Position numbers and translations under genes: made by a program. Of a stretch of DNA of 64,000 nt, positions 45,919 to 56,400 are shown piece by piece; within the stretch, counting starts at the first letter, position 1; every line of letters begins with the position of its first letter. Source of the stretch: Cladorhizidae sp. MBARI D1340-BT2 (taxonomy: Eukaryota > Porifera > Demospongiae > Poecilosclerida > Cladorhizidae). Where the stretch lies: contig JAQNBH010000007.1 of the NCBI GenBank assembly GCA_028752905.1, forward strand, positions 40,775,872 through 40,839,871. Direction: 5' to 3'. The notes under the pieces were generated by a model. The model was not told where the DNA came from and did no database searches. It worked only from the letters and a program-made list of their open reading frames with translations.

Positions 45919-46790
45919 ATGCCTTATACATTCAGGGCCAGTGATCTACCGAAACTATACCTGTACATCGACAGAGGAACAGACTTCCTCGCTTGGGTGA
46001 AGCAATGGAACGCCTACCGAACCCTCTCTGCTCTAGCCACCGAACCTGCAGTGACCCAGGTTCACGCACTTAATTTGTGTATGTCACGTGATACGCTAAA
46101 CATCATGGACAACCTGGGGCTCACCAACGAACAGAAAGCCGATAATGCAGATATCATTGCAGGGCTTAGACGTCACGTTGAGGGCAGGATCTCAACGAGA
46201 CCGTTGAATGACGTTCCCTACGCCAATGAAAGCAACAGGCTGGTGAAACCTTCGACGACTTAGTCTCCCTCCAGGAGCTCGCTAAGACTTGCAACTTCTG
46301 CAAGGACAACTGCCTCCAGAAGAGTCTCCGTGACCAGGTCGTGGAGGGCCTCAAAGATGCTGAGACGGTCAAGGACCTACTCAAGCAACGTAACTTGACT
46401 TTGGACGCTACCATTGCCACTTGCCAGGCAATGGAGGCAGCTAAGAAAGAAGTCTAAAAAATCAACGGAACATCCATTTCTGCTACTGGAGTCAACTCTG
46501 TCACGAAGTACAAGCAATCCAGGAACCATGGTGCTCCCCCTACCCCATCTGCAACCTGCATGGGATGCGGCAAAGCCATCCACCAAGGAGGACGAAAACA
46601 TTGCCCAGCCAAGGACGCAGTCTGCAGAGGATGCAACAAGACAGGACACTACCAAGTTGTGTGTAGAAGTGGCAACAAGCCTCCTTTCCAGCATGCTGCC
46701 AAGAAGACCAATGCACACAAGACTCACATGCTCACCACGCGATCCTCCAAGATCAGAGGAGCTCCAAGGAATCACCTCTGAAGTATTAAA
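45919..46790 (+). pseudogene. Gypsy-type retrotransposon gag, frameshifted
   Basis: ATG 45919 opens a gag frame (MPYTFRASDLPKLYLY; FLAWVKQWNAYRTL) that ends at 46263 by frameshift. The continuation (ETFDDLVSLQELAKTCNFC, then a stop near 46454) reaches a zinc-knuckle region with two Cys clusters, CMGCGKAIHQGG and CRGCNKTGHYQVVC (46557-46675; the second is a classic C-x2-C-x4-H-x4-C). Gag proteins of this type package the element RNA in cytoplasmic particles. Inactive as it stands. Confidence 0.82.
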
Positions 46791-46832
46791 GCGACTGATT
46801 GTGCTCCTACCCTCCACATCCACGTAAAGACT

Positions 46833-49349
46833 TTGGCCGGGAATGCGATGATCGACATCCTCCCGGACTCTGGCGCGGATATCTGTGCAGCAGGCACAGA
46901 CTTCTTGGAACAACTCAATGAGCATCACGCTAACCTTGATCCATCTGACATCAAGCCCAGATTGTCAATGGATCAGTTATGTCTCCCATGGGGAGCCTTC
47001 CCGCAGTATTCAGTCTCAAGAATCGCTCCGTGGAAGACAGAGTCCACATCTACAAGTCCGTTTCAGGGGCTCTGATATCTTGGTCAGTCGCCAAAAAGCT
47101 CGGCATCCTACCTGACAAGTATCCGGAACCAATCCTGGAGACCGATGTCAATACGATTACATCCATCAACAAGGTCAATAACCTCGAGGAGAACATGGCT
47201 ACTACCAGGGAAGACCTCATCAACGAGTTCCCGATGGTATTCGATGGACAGATTAGGACCATGCTGGTGAGACGTTCAAGATTGAACTCACCGAGGACTA
47301 CAAGCCCTATTGCGTCAACACTCCGAGGACCATCCCTTAGTCGTACCAAGAGAAACTCAAGGCGGAACTCGACCTTCTGGAAAGTCAAAATATTATCGGC
47401 AAACAGATCAAACCAACCTCAAACTGTGCCCCAATCGTAATTGCACCGAAGAAGAACTCTGACCGCATTCGCCTCTGCGTGGATTTATCCAAGCTCAATC
47501 ACTATGTCAAACACGAACGCTACCAATCTACAACACCTGCAATAGCTGTTGCCGACATCAACAAGTCGGATGCAAAGTACTTCTCCACTTTCGATGCCTA
47601 CAAGGGGTATCACCAGTGTCCACTGGATGAAGAGAGCCAGGACCTCACCACCTTCATCACTCCATTCGGGCGATACAAGTACATACCTCCGTGCACCCTA
47701 CGGCATATCGTCAATCAGTGAGCACTACGACCGTTGCATGGACAACTCCTTGGGAAAGATCGAACACCTCCGTCGCATCGTGGATGACTGCGTCGTCTAT
47801 ACGAAGGACAAGGCAAACCACGTTGCCCTCATCCGCCAGTTCCTACAACGATGTGAGGACAAGGGCATATCACTGAACAAGGACAAGTTTCAGTTCTGTC
47901 AGACTGAGATCATGTTCGCTGGATTCACACTCTCTCAGGATGGATACCAGATCAGCCAGTACATTACCAAGGCCATTAAGGATTTTCCCACACCTTCAGG
48001 AAGAACCGACCTCCGCTCATTCTTCGGCCTTGTCAACCAACTGTCTGGGAGCACAAACACCATCGCACAGGCACTCGCTCCACTCCGCCCCCTCCTGCAA
48101 GTAAAGAACGACTATCTCTGGACAGCATCACATAGTGATGCCTTCAACAAAGCCAAAGATATATTGACCACCGCACTGATCTTGGCATTCTATGACCAAT
48201 CTAGACCAACGAAGCTCACCACTGATGCTAGTCGTCATGGCCTAGGATTCATCCTTCAGCAAGAACACCAAGGATCATGGCACATTGTCCAAGATGGATC
48301 AAGATTTCTAACGGACACAGAAACACGCTATGCTGTGATCGAGTTGGAGATGCTTGCCGTTGCTTGGGCAACTCAGAAATGCCGCATCTTTCTTTCTGGT
48401 CTACCTACATTCACGGTGATCACAGACCACAACCGCCTCATCCCAATCCTAAACTTGCACAGACTGGACGAAATAGAGAACCCACGTCTACAACGGCTCC
48501 GCACACGTCTACTCGCATACAACTTCATCGCTAAGTGGATCAAAGGCAAAGACAATGATGCTGCCGACGCACTTTCTCGCCACCCGTGCTCGAAACCAAA
48601 ACCAGGAGAGGACATCGCAGAGTACACATCGATGTCTACCACTCCGTCCATGCCATCAAGAGTCTCAACCTCAGAGATTTGGTTCATCAGTGATCCAGGA
48701 GACAATCTTCAACTCCAGGAGCTTCAAGACCACGCCAAACACGATCAGGAGTACCAGAGCCTGCTCACACTTGTCACCCAAGGGTTCCCGAACAAGAAGT
48801 GTGATCTGCCACCCGACATGAAGAAGTTCTGGGGAATCAGGGAACATCTCGGATATGAAGACGACCTTCTCGTTTACGGATGTCGACTCTTCATCCCCGA
48901 GAGCTTCACATCAACAGTACTCTCCCTCCTCCATGAGGCTCATCAAGGGATTACTCGCTCACAGAATCGCACTCGTCTCACCCTCTACTGGCCCGGCATC
49001 GACGCCGACATCCAACAGACAGTCGAAGGATGCAAGCTCTGCCAGGATCATCTACCATCACACCCAAGGGAGCCGATCATCTCCAAACCCCAACCTCAAA
49101 GGCCATTCCAAGAAGTCGCCATGGACTTCGCCTACTTTTCTGGACACAACTTTCTCATCACAGTGGACTGCCACACTGATTGGCGTGAGATCATCCAGAT
49201 GGGTAAAGACACGACAACCAATAAGACTATTGAGGCCACCAGGAACTTGTTCTGCCGCACCGCTGTGCCAGACGTCCTCTGGTCTGATGGAGGCCCACAA
49301 TTCACCTCCATGAAATTCCAGTCATTCCTCCGGGACTGGAATGTTACGC
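46833..49349 (+). pseudogene. Gypsy-type pol: protease, RT, RNase H, integrase (5' part)
   Basis: Domains in order: aspartic protease (MIDILPDSGADICAAG, about 46845); RT fingers and palm (LCVDLSKLN; FSTFDAYKGYHQ motif A, 47588; ITPFGRYKY; a frameshift near 47690; then RRIVDDCVVYTKD with the V-D-D box); RNase H (TTDASRHGLGFIL, ETRYAVIELEMLAVAWA, KGKDNDAADALSRH); integrase zinc finger (LLHEAHQG..CKLC) and catalytic core (VDCHTDW and LWSDGGPQF, the first two acidic residues). Frameshifts also occur near 46980 and 47270, with a stop near 47338. The integrase core is cut at 49349 by a hAT element and resumes at 52795. Domain order PR-RT-RH-IN marks a Ty3/Gypsy-type element. Confidence 0.9.
49345..49349 (+). 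other. Target-site duplication TACGC, left copy (right copy 52790-52794)
   Basis: TACGC directly precedes CAGGGG at 49350 and directly follows CCCTG at 52789. Removing the 3,440-bp element plus one TACGC leaves the Gypsy integrase frame continuous across the site, which proves the empty-site structure and the 5-base length. Confidence 0.93.
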
Positions 49350-49498
49350 CAGGGGTGTATTTAGGGGGGGCGGGGGGGGGCATTCGCCCCCCCTTGTATC
49401 ATTCTCGCCCCCCCCCCCTTGAAATTAGAGATTTAAAAAAAAATAATGTCAAGAAAGGTGTAATACAAGAAAGGTGTAATAAGCTTATGATATCAGGT

Positions 49499-51703
49499 TC
49501 AAATGATAGGAATGTCAAACTGAGGTTCTTCTTGGTTTTCTCTGCCATACGTCCACAATCTCTTCAAGGTCGCTCTCAAAGGGGGTACTTCTGGTGCCTC
49601 TATAGCAATCCTCATAAGGTGAGAAAGGCTGCAGTCACTTAGAGAATTACGCAAACGAGTCTTGATCATCTTCATCTGTGAGAAGCTTCTCTCCACAGAA
49701 GCAGTAGAAACTGGAATCGATAAGCAGATGGAGGCAATCTTGTGCAAATTGGGAAACATGGCCTTGAGCATGTCGTTTGAAACAAGTTCTTTCAGCTGTG
49801 ATGCAGTAGTATCCCGTGGTTGCTTGACTAACAGCTGGCGGAATGTTTTCCACTCTGTAAGTATTTCAGTGGAAATCATGGCTGTCTTCACTGTTTCTTC
49901 TCCATCCAATGTTTCTGCATCTCTATCTTCTCCGTAGTGAGCAATCAGTTTCTCAACAGACGTGTCTCCATAAGTGGGAAAAGATACTGAATCTGGTTTT
50001 GGAACTTTCCGTGGATCGAATATAGACAATGCTGATACAACAGCGTTGGATGAAGAAAATCGGCTTGTTATGTTGGCCTTTAAATCAGCAACAAAAGGCT
50101 TACCAACAACATTCTGGAACGAAAGTATTTTATCAGCGTCAATAGACACCTTTGTAGATGACTTCAAGTCTTCAACGTTTTCAAGAAGCTCCAACACCCA
50201 GTTCGCTCCAGGCAAAACTGCATCATCCAAGGATTTAACAGTAGCATCAACAAGGAATGATATCAACGAGAGGTCAAGCTGCTCTGCCTGAAGTGCTTTG
50301 CTGAGCTTGGCTACTTGTGGTAGAGTGAAATCAAGCAAATATATAGCTGCAATCGTAGACAATTTGCAGAGGGCACCATGGATTCCAAGAGCTTCTGGCT
50401 CGTGGGACGTCTCGTAGATGTTCCCAATGGTGATTACAATTGCAGAATAACTTGCTTTGACAGCTTTGACACACCTTTCATGTGCCAGCCAGCGTGTGTC
50501 AGATGGCTTGATCACTTTCATTTCTGGAAGTTCAAGAACGTGCTGTACCTCCTTCAGACACTCTGCTCGCTTGGGGGAATTGCGAAAATGCTTCCAAAGA
50601 GTAGTCAATGTTCTGTAAACATGAGCAATTCCAGGAGTTTTATTGGCAGCTTGCACACAAGCCAACTGCAGTAAGTGACAGTGGCAGTGTATAAACAGAG
50701 CGTGAGGAGTATGTTTCTTGATACGTGCCTGAACCCCGGTCTTTCGTCCAGAAAAAGTTGCAGCTCCATCAAATCCCAATCCAACTATTCTTCCGGCTTG
50801 TAGACCTTTCTTCTTTAAACAATCGATGAGATTAGAATAGATGGTCTCTGCATCAGCCTTCTTCAATGGAATAAGCTCCAGAAAGCACTCTACTGGTACA
50901 CCATCTTCCTCCCAGCGGCAAAACACAGACAATTCTTCTACGTTGGTGACATCTGTGCACTCATCTGCCATGAGGCTGTACATAGGTGCCTTTTGAAGTC
51001 GCTTCAGAATCGACTCCTCCACCCATGTCCCCAATGATTCGATGAATTCAACCACAGCCACTCTTGATGTGTACACAGCATTTCTTGGTGCAGTTTCTAA
51101 GAATTGCTTCAAATGTTGGCTGCCACATCGAACCACCACGTCAACCAGCTTCTCAAATTTTGTCGAATGTGCAACTTGTTCTTTCGTAAGAAAATGAGTG
51201 AGTAGGATCAGGCACTTCACTGCAGCTCTGTTCTGAGCTCTTTTGCGAGCTAAAACATTCTGGAGTTGCTGTACAACTGTTCCACCTTTGGCTGCTCCTT
51301 TAGCTGCAAAAAGAGCTTGAGTTGCATGGATATGGAAGTCACTTCTCGCATGAGCTTTCATTTTTTCAACAGCTTTCTTCCAATTTCTGCAAGGTTGTGT
51401 GACCCACACTCCTCCAGTACGCTGCAGACCAGATTGCTTGCAAACCTTGCAAAAGGCACCATCGCTATCCTCGTCATAATAGAGCCAACTGAAATCTTTC
51501 TCCCAGCTCTTAGAGTATTTTCTCTTCGTGGATACAGAAGAGCGGTGTTTGTTTTGCTTGCTTTTCTTTGAAGGTGGAGGACTAAGGCTAGGACTAGATG
51601 CCTCGACATGCTCAGAGCTATCTGTTCTGCTATCTTCGCTATCGCTGCTATTAGCATGAGAAGAGGCTTGAGAAGTACTTGCAAAGTATGAGCGAATATC
51701 CAT
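49499..51703 (-). CDS. hAT transposase, intact, 734 residues
   Basis: A single uninterrupted frame from ATG 51703 (MDIRSYFASTSQ) to a stop at 49499. The N-terminus (1-65) is Ser-rich with a Lys-rich stretch (KKSKQNKH), a likely nuclear signal. A TTF/ZMYM-type finger follows at about 75-140 (GAFCKVCKQSG, then CRNWKKAVEKMKAHARSDFH). The RNase H-like catalytic domain has MADECTDVTNVEELS (first Asp), VGLGFDGAATFSGRKTGVQ (second Asp), HCHCHLLQLAC and KPSDTRWLAHERC. The hAT C-terminal dimerisation block is STASVERSFSQMKMIKTRLR (about 670-690), with the conserved Glu of E-R-S-F. It would excise and insert DNA between hAT ends in the nucleus. No key residue is visibly lost; activity is possible but unproven. 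Related in type to ZNF862/ZMYM-like domesticated proteins. Confidence 0.95.
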   Translation of the reverse strand: MDIRSYFASTSQASSHANSSDSEDSRTDSSEHVEASSPSLSPPPSKKSKQNKHRSSVSTKRKYSKSWEKDFSWLYYDEDSDGAFCKVCKQSGLQRTGGVWVTQPCRNWKKAVEKMKAHARSDFHIHATQALFAAKGAAKGGTVVQQLQNVLARKRAQNRAAVKCLILLTHFLTKEQVAHSTKFEKLVDVVVRCGSQHLKQFLETAPRNAVYTSRVAVVEFIESLGTWVEESILKRLQKAPMYSLMADECTDVTNVEELSVFCRWEEDGVPVECFLELIPLKKADAETIYSNLIDCLKKKGLQAGRIVGLGFDGAATFSGRKTGVQARIKKHTPHALFIHCHCHLLQLACVQAANKTPGIAHVYRTLTTLWKHFRNSPKRAECLKEVQHVLELPEMKVIKPSDTRWLAHERCVKAVKASYSAIVITIGNIYETSHEPEALGIHGALCKLSTIAAIYLLDFTLPQVAKLSKALQAEQLDLSLISFLVDATVKSLDDAVLPGANWVLELLENVEDLKSSTKVSIDADKILSFQNVVGKPFVADLKANITSRFSSSNAVVSALSIFDPRKVPKPDSVSFPTYGDTSVEKLIAHYGEDRDAETLDGEETVKTAMISTEILTEWKTFRQLLVKQPRDTTASQLKELVSNDMLKAMFPNLHKIASICLSIPVSTASVERSFSQMKMIKTRLRNSLSDCSLSHLMRIAIEAPEVPPLRATLKRLWTYGRENQEEPQFDIPII

Positions 51704-51736
51704 ATTAATATGAAGAGAAATCAGCTAGTAAGGTTT

Positions 51737-51744
51737 CTTTTATA
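51737..51744 (-). promoter_or_regulatory. TATA box of the hAT transposase gene
   Basis: TATAAAAG on the minus strand, 34 bases upstream of the transposase ATG (51703). This implies a very short 5' leader if transcription starts about 30 bases downstream. Signal-based inference. Confidence 0.45.
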
Positions 51745-51747
51745 GAG

Positions 51748-52128
51748 ACTTTAAGACCATGACATAATGGACTGAGTTAAAAATACTGAGAGAGAGTGGG
51801 AAAGAAGGAGGGAACTGAAGAAGTGACAAACCTACAAAGGAGAACACGTGGTGGTGTGTGATGACTTTAAGACCATGACATAATGGACTGAGTTAAAAAT
51901 ACTGAGAGAGAGTGGGAAAGAAGGAGGGAACTGAAGAAGTGACAAACCTACAAAGGAGAACACGTGGTGGCGTGTGATGACATCATGTCTAAGATTAGAC
52001 TTGAAGACCATGACATAATGGACTGAGTTAAAAATACTGAGAGAGAGGGAGTGGGAAAGAAGGAGAAACAAAAGAAGTGACAAACCTACAAAGGAGAGCA
52101 CGTGGTGGTGTGTGATGTCATCGTGTCA
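51748..52128. repeat. Three ~116-135-bp tandem repeats upstream of the transposase gene
   Basis: Copies start at 51748, 51864 and 51999 (each ACTTTAAGACCATGACATAA or ACTTGAAGACC). They share GGACTGAGTTAAAAATACTG, the GAAGTGACAAACCTACAAAG block and CACGTGGTGG. The middle copy has an extra segment (ATCATGTCTAAGATTAG). They lie between the TATA box and the right end, where hAT elements commonly carry transposase-binding or enhancer repeats. CACGTG is an E-box-like palindrome in each copy. Confidence 0.9.
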
Positions 52129-52740
52129 TGACACATGCTCTCCTTTTTCCAAGCAGCTACAATATCATGAGAAATATATACAGTCTAGCCATAGTTCGGT
52201 ATAGCATAATGCCATTGGTAGTCAGTCAAAATAGCTATCCTCAGACATTGTAAAAGCAAAACAAAATATGGGGGGATCTTCCCCCCAGACCCCCCTTTTA
52301 CGACTTATGAACATGTTAAGAAAATATTAACAAAAATTAGGGCACCAAGTGACCAACCATTTCCACCCCCCCCCCCCCCCCCCTAGAGAACTAGAGAAAA
52401 ATTGTGTATGAAACCTGTTGTCCATGATTTTGTAAGAAAATGCATGGAATGCAACATAATTCGATTTCACAAAAGCCCACCTCCATTATACGAGTGACAA
52501 GTGACTATATCTAATCTATATATGCTGATTGCCGTAGCATGCAACTTCAGCAAATATTTAAGATGGAATGTTGTACTAAAGATTTTAGAAAAAGTGCATG
52601 CCATCATAAGTAGCAGCTATATATACAGTTAGTACTGCAAAAATACCTGTGGGTAAAACACTTTCGTACTCCACGCGGAAGCCCAGGGTGCACGTCCCCT
52701 TTCCGCACCATCCAGGCTCTCCGCCCCCCCCTTATTTTTC
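52129..52740. other. Non-coding right part of the hAT element
   Basis: C- and G-rich runs (52263-52300, 52364-52383) and AT-rich unique sequence. No open frame of note. Confidence 0.6.
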
Positions 52741-52794
52741 CATATCTCAAGTTCGCCCCCCCTTGGCAAAATTTCTGTATACAACCCTGTACGC

Positions 52795-53440
52795 ACAAGA
52801 TGTCCAGCCCACGCTATCCTCAAAGTAATGGCAAGATTGAGGCAACTGTCAAATCCATGCATAAGATCATCACCGCGGCTTGGACAGGACGCTCAGTCAA
52901 CCAGGACAAGCTTTTCCGTGCCCTGCTCCAGTATAGGAACACGCCCTCCAGGAGCGATGGCCAATCTCCAGCACAGAAGCTTTATGGCCACCCAATACAA
53001 GACACTCTCCCGGCACACAGGCGATCCTTTGCTCCAGAGTGCCAATGCCATTCGTCGGACGCCGAGGAGTCCCTCGCGAAAGCTGAAGACCACTACGATC
53101 AACATGCTCACGAGCTTCCAGATCTACACGTTGGCTCCCATGTTGCCATCCAGAACACTGTTTCTAAGCGGTGGGACATCTACGGAATCATCACAGCCAC
53201 TGCACCACATCAGCGATATTTCATCCGCACTCAATCTGGCAGCATTCTCGTCCGCAACAGGCGATTCCTTCGCAAGCATATCGCCACCACCGTTCATGCT
53301 CCGGGAACCATCGCCATCATTCTTCAGGGTCCAGACCCAGTTCCAGCCACACCACCACCCTCCAAGACCAGTCCGTCAACGCCACCTGCCACAGCGCCTC
53401 ATCGAGGACGAAACTTGGAACTAATCTATTTTAGACGTTA
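52795..53440 (+). pseudogene. Gypsy integrase, 3' part, continuing after the hAT insertion
   Basis: The frame resumes right after the TACGC copy with SSPRYPQSNGKIEATVK, which contains the catalytic Glu of the D-D-E integrase core. It is followed by LLQYRNTPSRSDGQSPAQKL and a C-terminal domain (LHVGSHVAIQNTVSKRWD; RTQSGSILVRNRRFLRKH) typical of Gypsy integrases. The last residues run directly into the 55-bp satellite at 53441, so the natural end and the 3' LTR are missing or displaced. Confidence 0.9.
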
Positions 53441-56400
53441 TGTCCCACACACTACACACTGGAGCTGGCATCATGGAGTCAGCTCACTCAAAACATGTCC
53501 CACACACCACACACTGGAGCTGGCATCATGGAGTCAGCTCACTCAAGACATGTCCCACACACCACACACTGGAGCTGGCATCATGGAGTCAGCTCACTCA
53601 AGACATGTCCCACACACTGGAGCTGGCATCATGGAGCCAGCTCATTCAAGACATGTCCCACACACCACACACTGGAGCTGGCATCATGGAGTCAGCTCAC
53701 TCAAGACATGTCCCACACACCACACACTGGAGCTGGCATCATGGAGTCAGCTCACTCAAGACATGTCCCACACACCACACACTGGAACTGGCCTCATGGA
53801 GCCAGCTCACTCAAGACATGTCCCACACACCACACACTGGAGCTGGCATCATGGAGTCGGCTCACTCAAGACATGTCCCACACACCACACACTGGAGCTG
53901 GCCTCATGGAGTCAGCTCACTCAAGACATGTCCCACACACCACACACTGGAGCTGGCATCATGGAGTCTGCTCACTCAAGACATGTCCCACACACCACAC
54001 ACTGAAGCTGGCATCATGGAGTCAGCTCACTCAAGACATGTCCCACACACCACACACTGGAGCTGGCCTCATGGAGTCGGCTCACTCAAGACATGTCCTA
54101 CACACCACACACTGGAGCTGGCATCATGGAGTCAGCTCACTCAAGGCATGTCCCACACACCACACACTGGAGCTGGCATCATGGAGTCAGCTCACTCAAG
54201 ACATGTCCCACACACCACACATTGGGGCTGGCATCATGGAGTCAGCTCACTCAAGACATGTCCCACACACCACACACTGGAGCTGGCATCATGGAGTCAG
54301 CTCACTCAAGACATGTCCCACACACTGGAGCTGGTATCATGGAGTCAGCTCACTCAAGACATGTCCCACACACCACACATTGGGGCTGGCATCATGGAGT
54401 CAGCTCACTCAAGACATGTCCCACACACCACACACTGGAGCTGGCATCATGGAGTCAGCTCACTCAAGACATGTCCCACACACCACACACTGGAGCTGGC
54501 ATCATGGAGTCAGCTCACTCAAGACATGTCCCACACACCACACACTGGAGCTGGCATCATGGAGTCAGCTCACTCAAGACATGTCCCACACACCACACAC
54601 TGGAGCTGGCATCATGGAGTCAGCTCACTCAAGACATGTCCCACACACCACACACTGGAGCTGGCATCATGGAGTCAGCTCACTCAAGACATGTCCCACA
54701 CACCACACACTGGAGCTGGCATCATGGAGTCAGCTCACTCAAGACATGTCCCACACACCACACACTGGAGCTGGCATCATGGAGTCAGCTCACTCAAGAC
54801 ATGTCCCACACACCACACACTGGAGCTGGCATCATGGAGTCAGCTCACTCAAGACATGTCCCACACACCACACACTGGAGCTGGCATCATGGAGTCAGCT
54901 CACTCAAGACATGTCCCACACACCACACACTGGAGCTGGCATCATGGAGTCAGCTCACTCAAGACATGTCCCACACACCACACACTGGAGCTGGCATCAT
55001 GGAGTCAGCTCACTCGAGACATGTCCCACACACCACACACTGGAGCTGGCATCATGGAGTCAGCTCACTCAAGACATGTCCCACACACCACACACTGGAG
55101 CTGGCATCATGGAGCCAGCTCACTCAAGACATGTCCCACACACCACACATTGGAGCTGGCATCATGGAGCCAGCTCACTCAAGACAAGTCCCACACACCA
55201 CACACTGGAGCTGGCATCATGGAGTCAGCTCACTCAAGACATGTCCCACACACCACACACTGGAGCTGGCATCATGGAGCCAGCTCACTCAAGACATGTC
55301 CCACACACTACACACTGGAGCTGGCATCATGGAGTCAGCTCACTCAAGGCATGTCCCACACACCACACACTGGAGCTGGCATCATGGAGTCAGCTCACTC
55401 AAGACATGTCCCACACACCACACACTGGAGCTGGCATCATGGAGTCAGCTCACTCAAGACATGTCCCACACACTGGAGCTGGCCTCATGGAGTCAGCTCA
55501 CTCAAGACATGTCCCACACACCACACACTGGAGCTGGCATCATGGAGTCAGCTCACTCAAGACATGTCCCACACACCACACACTGGAGCTGGCATCATGG
55601 AGTCAGCTCACTCAAGACATGTCCCACACACTGGAGCTGGCCTCATGGAGTCAGCTCACTCAAGACATGTCCCACACACCACACACTGGAGCTGGCCTCA
55701 TGGAGTCAGCTCACTCAAGACATGTCCCACACACCACACACGGAGCTGGCATCATGGAGTCTGCTCACTCAAGACATGTCCCACACACCACACACTGGAG
55801 CTGGCATCATGGCGTCAGCTCACTCAAGACATGTCCCACACACTACACACTGGAGCTGGCATCATGGAGTCAGCTCACTCAAGACATGTCCCACACACCA
55901 CACACTGGAGCTGGCATCATGGAGTCAGCTCACTCAAGACATGTCCCACACACCACACACTGGAGCTGGCATCATGGAGTCAGCTCACTCAAGACATGTC
56001 CCACACACTGGAGCTGGCATCATGGAGCCAGCTCATTCAAGACATGTCCAACACACCACACACTGGAGCTGGCATCATGGAGTCAGCTCACTCAAGACAT
56101 GTCCCACACACCACACACTGGAGCTGGCATCATGGAGTCAGCTCACTCAAGACATGTCCCACACACCACACACTGGAGCTGGCCTCATGGAGCCAGCTCA
56201 CTCAAGACATGTCCCACACACCACACACTGGAGCTGGCATCATGGAGTCGGCTCACTCAAGACATGTCCCACACACCACACACTGGAGCTGGCCTCATGG
56301 AGTCAGCTCACTCAAGACATGTCCCACACACCACACACTGGAGCTGGCATCATGGAGTCTGCTCACTCAAGACATGTCCCACACACCAGACACTGAAGCT

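Larger units (their letters stand above)
49350..52789 (-). mobile_element. hAT-type transposon with intact transposase, inside Gypsy integrase
   Basis: Left end CAGGGGTGTATTTAGG at 49350; right end, in reverse complement from 52789, CAGGGTTGTATACAG. The match is imperfect but clear, and both ends are followed by a GGGGGGGCG stretch (at 49364 on the left; about 36 bases in on the right). The 5-bp duplication TACGC flanks it. It carries one long minus-strand gene, a TATA-type promoter and three subterminal ~116-135-bp repeats. It is younger than the Gypsy copy, which already carries several disabling changes while this gene is intact. Confidence 0.93.

Noticed and set aside
45919..53440. Treating the Gypsy-type element as an intact retrovirus-like gene set
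   Set aside because: Several frameshifts and stops, a hAT inside integrase, no env-like frame and no 3' LTR in the window.
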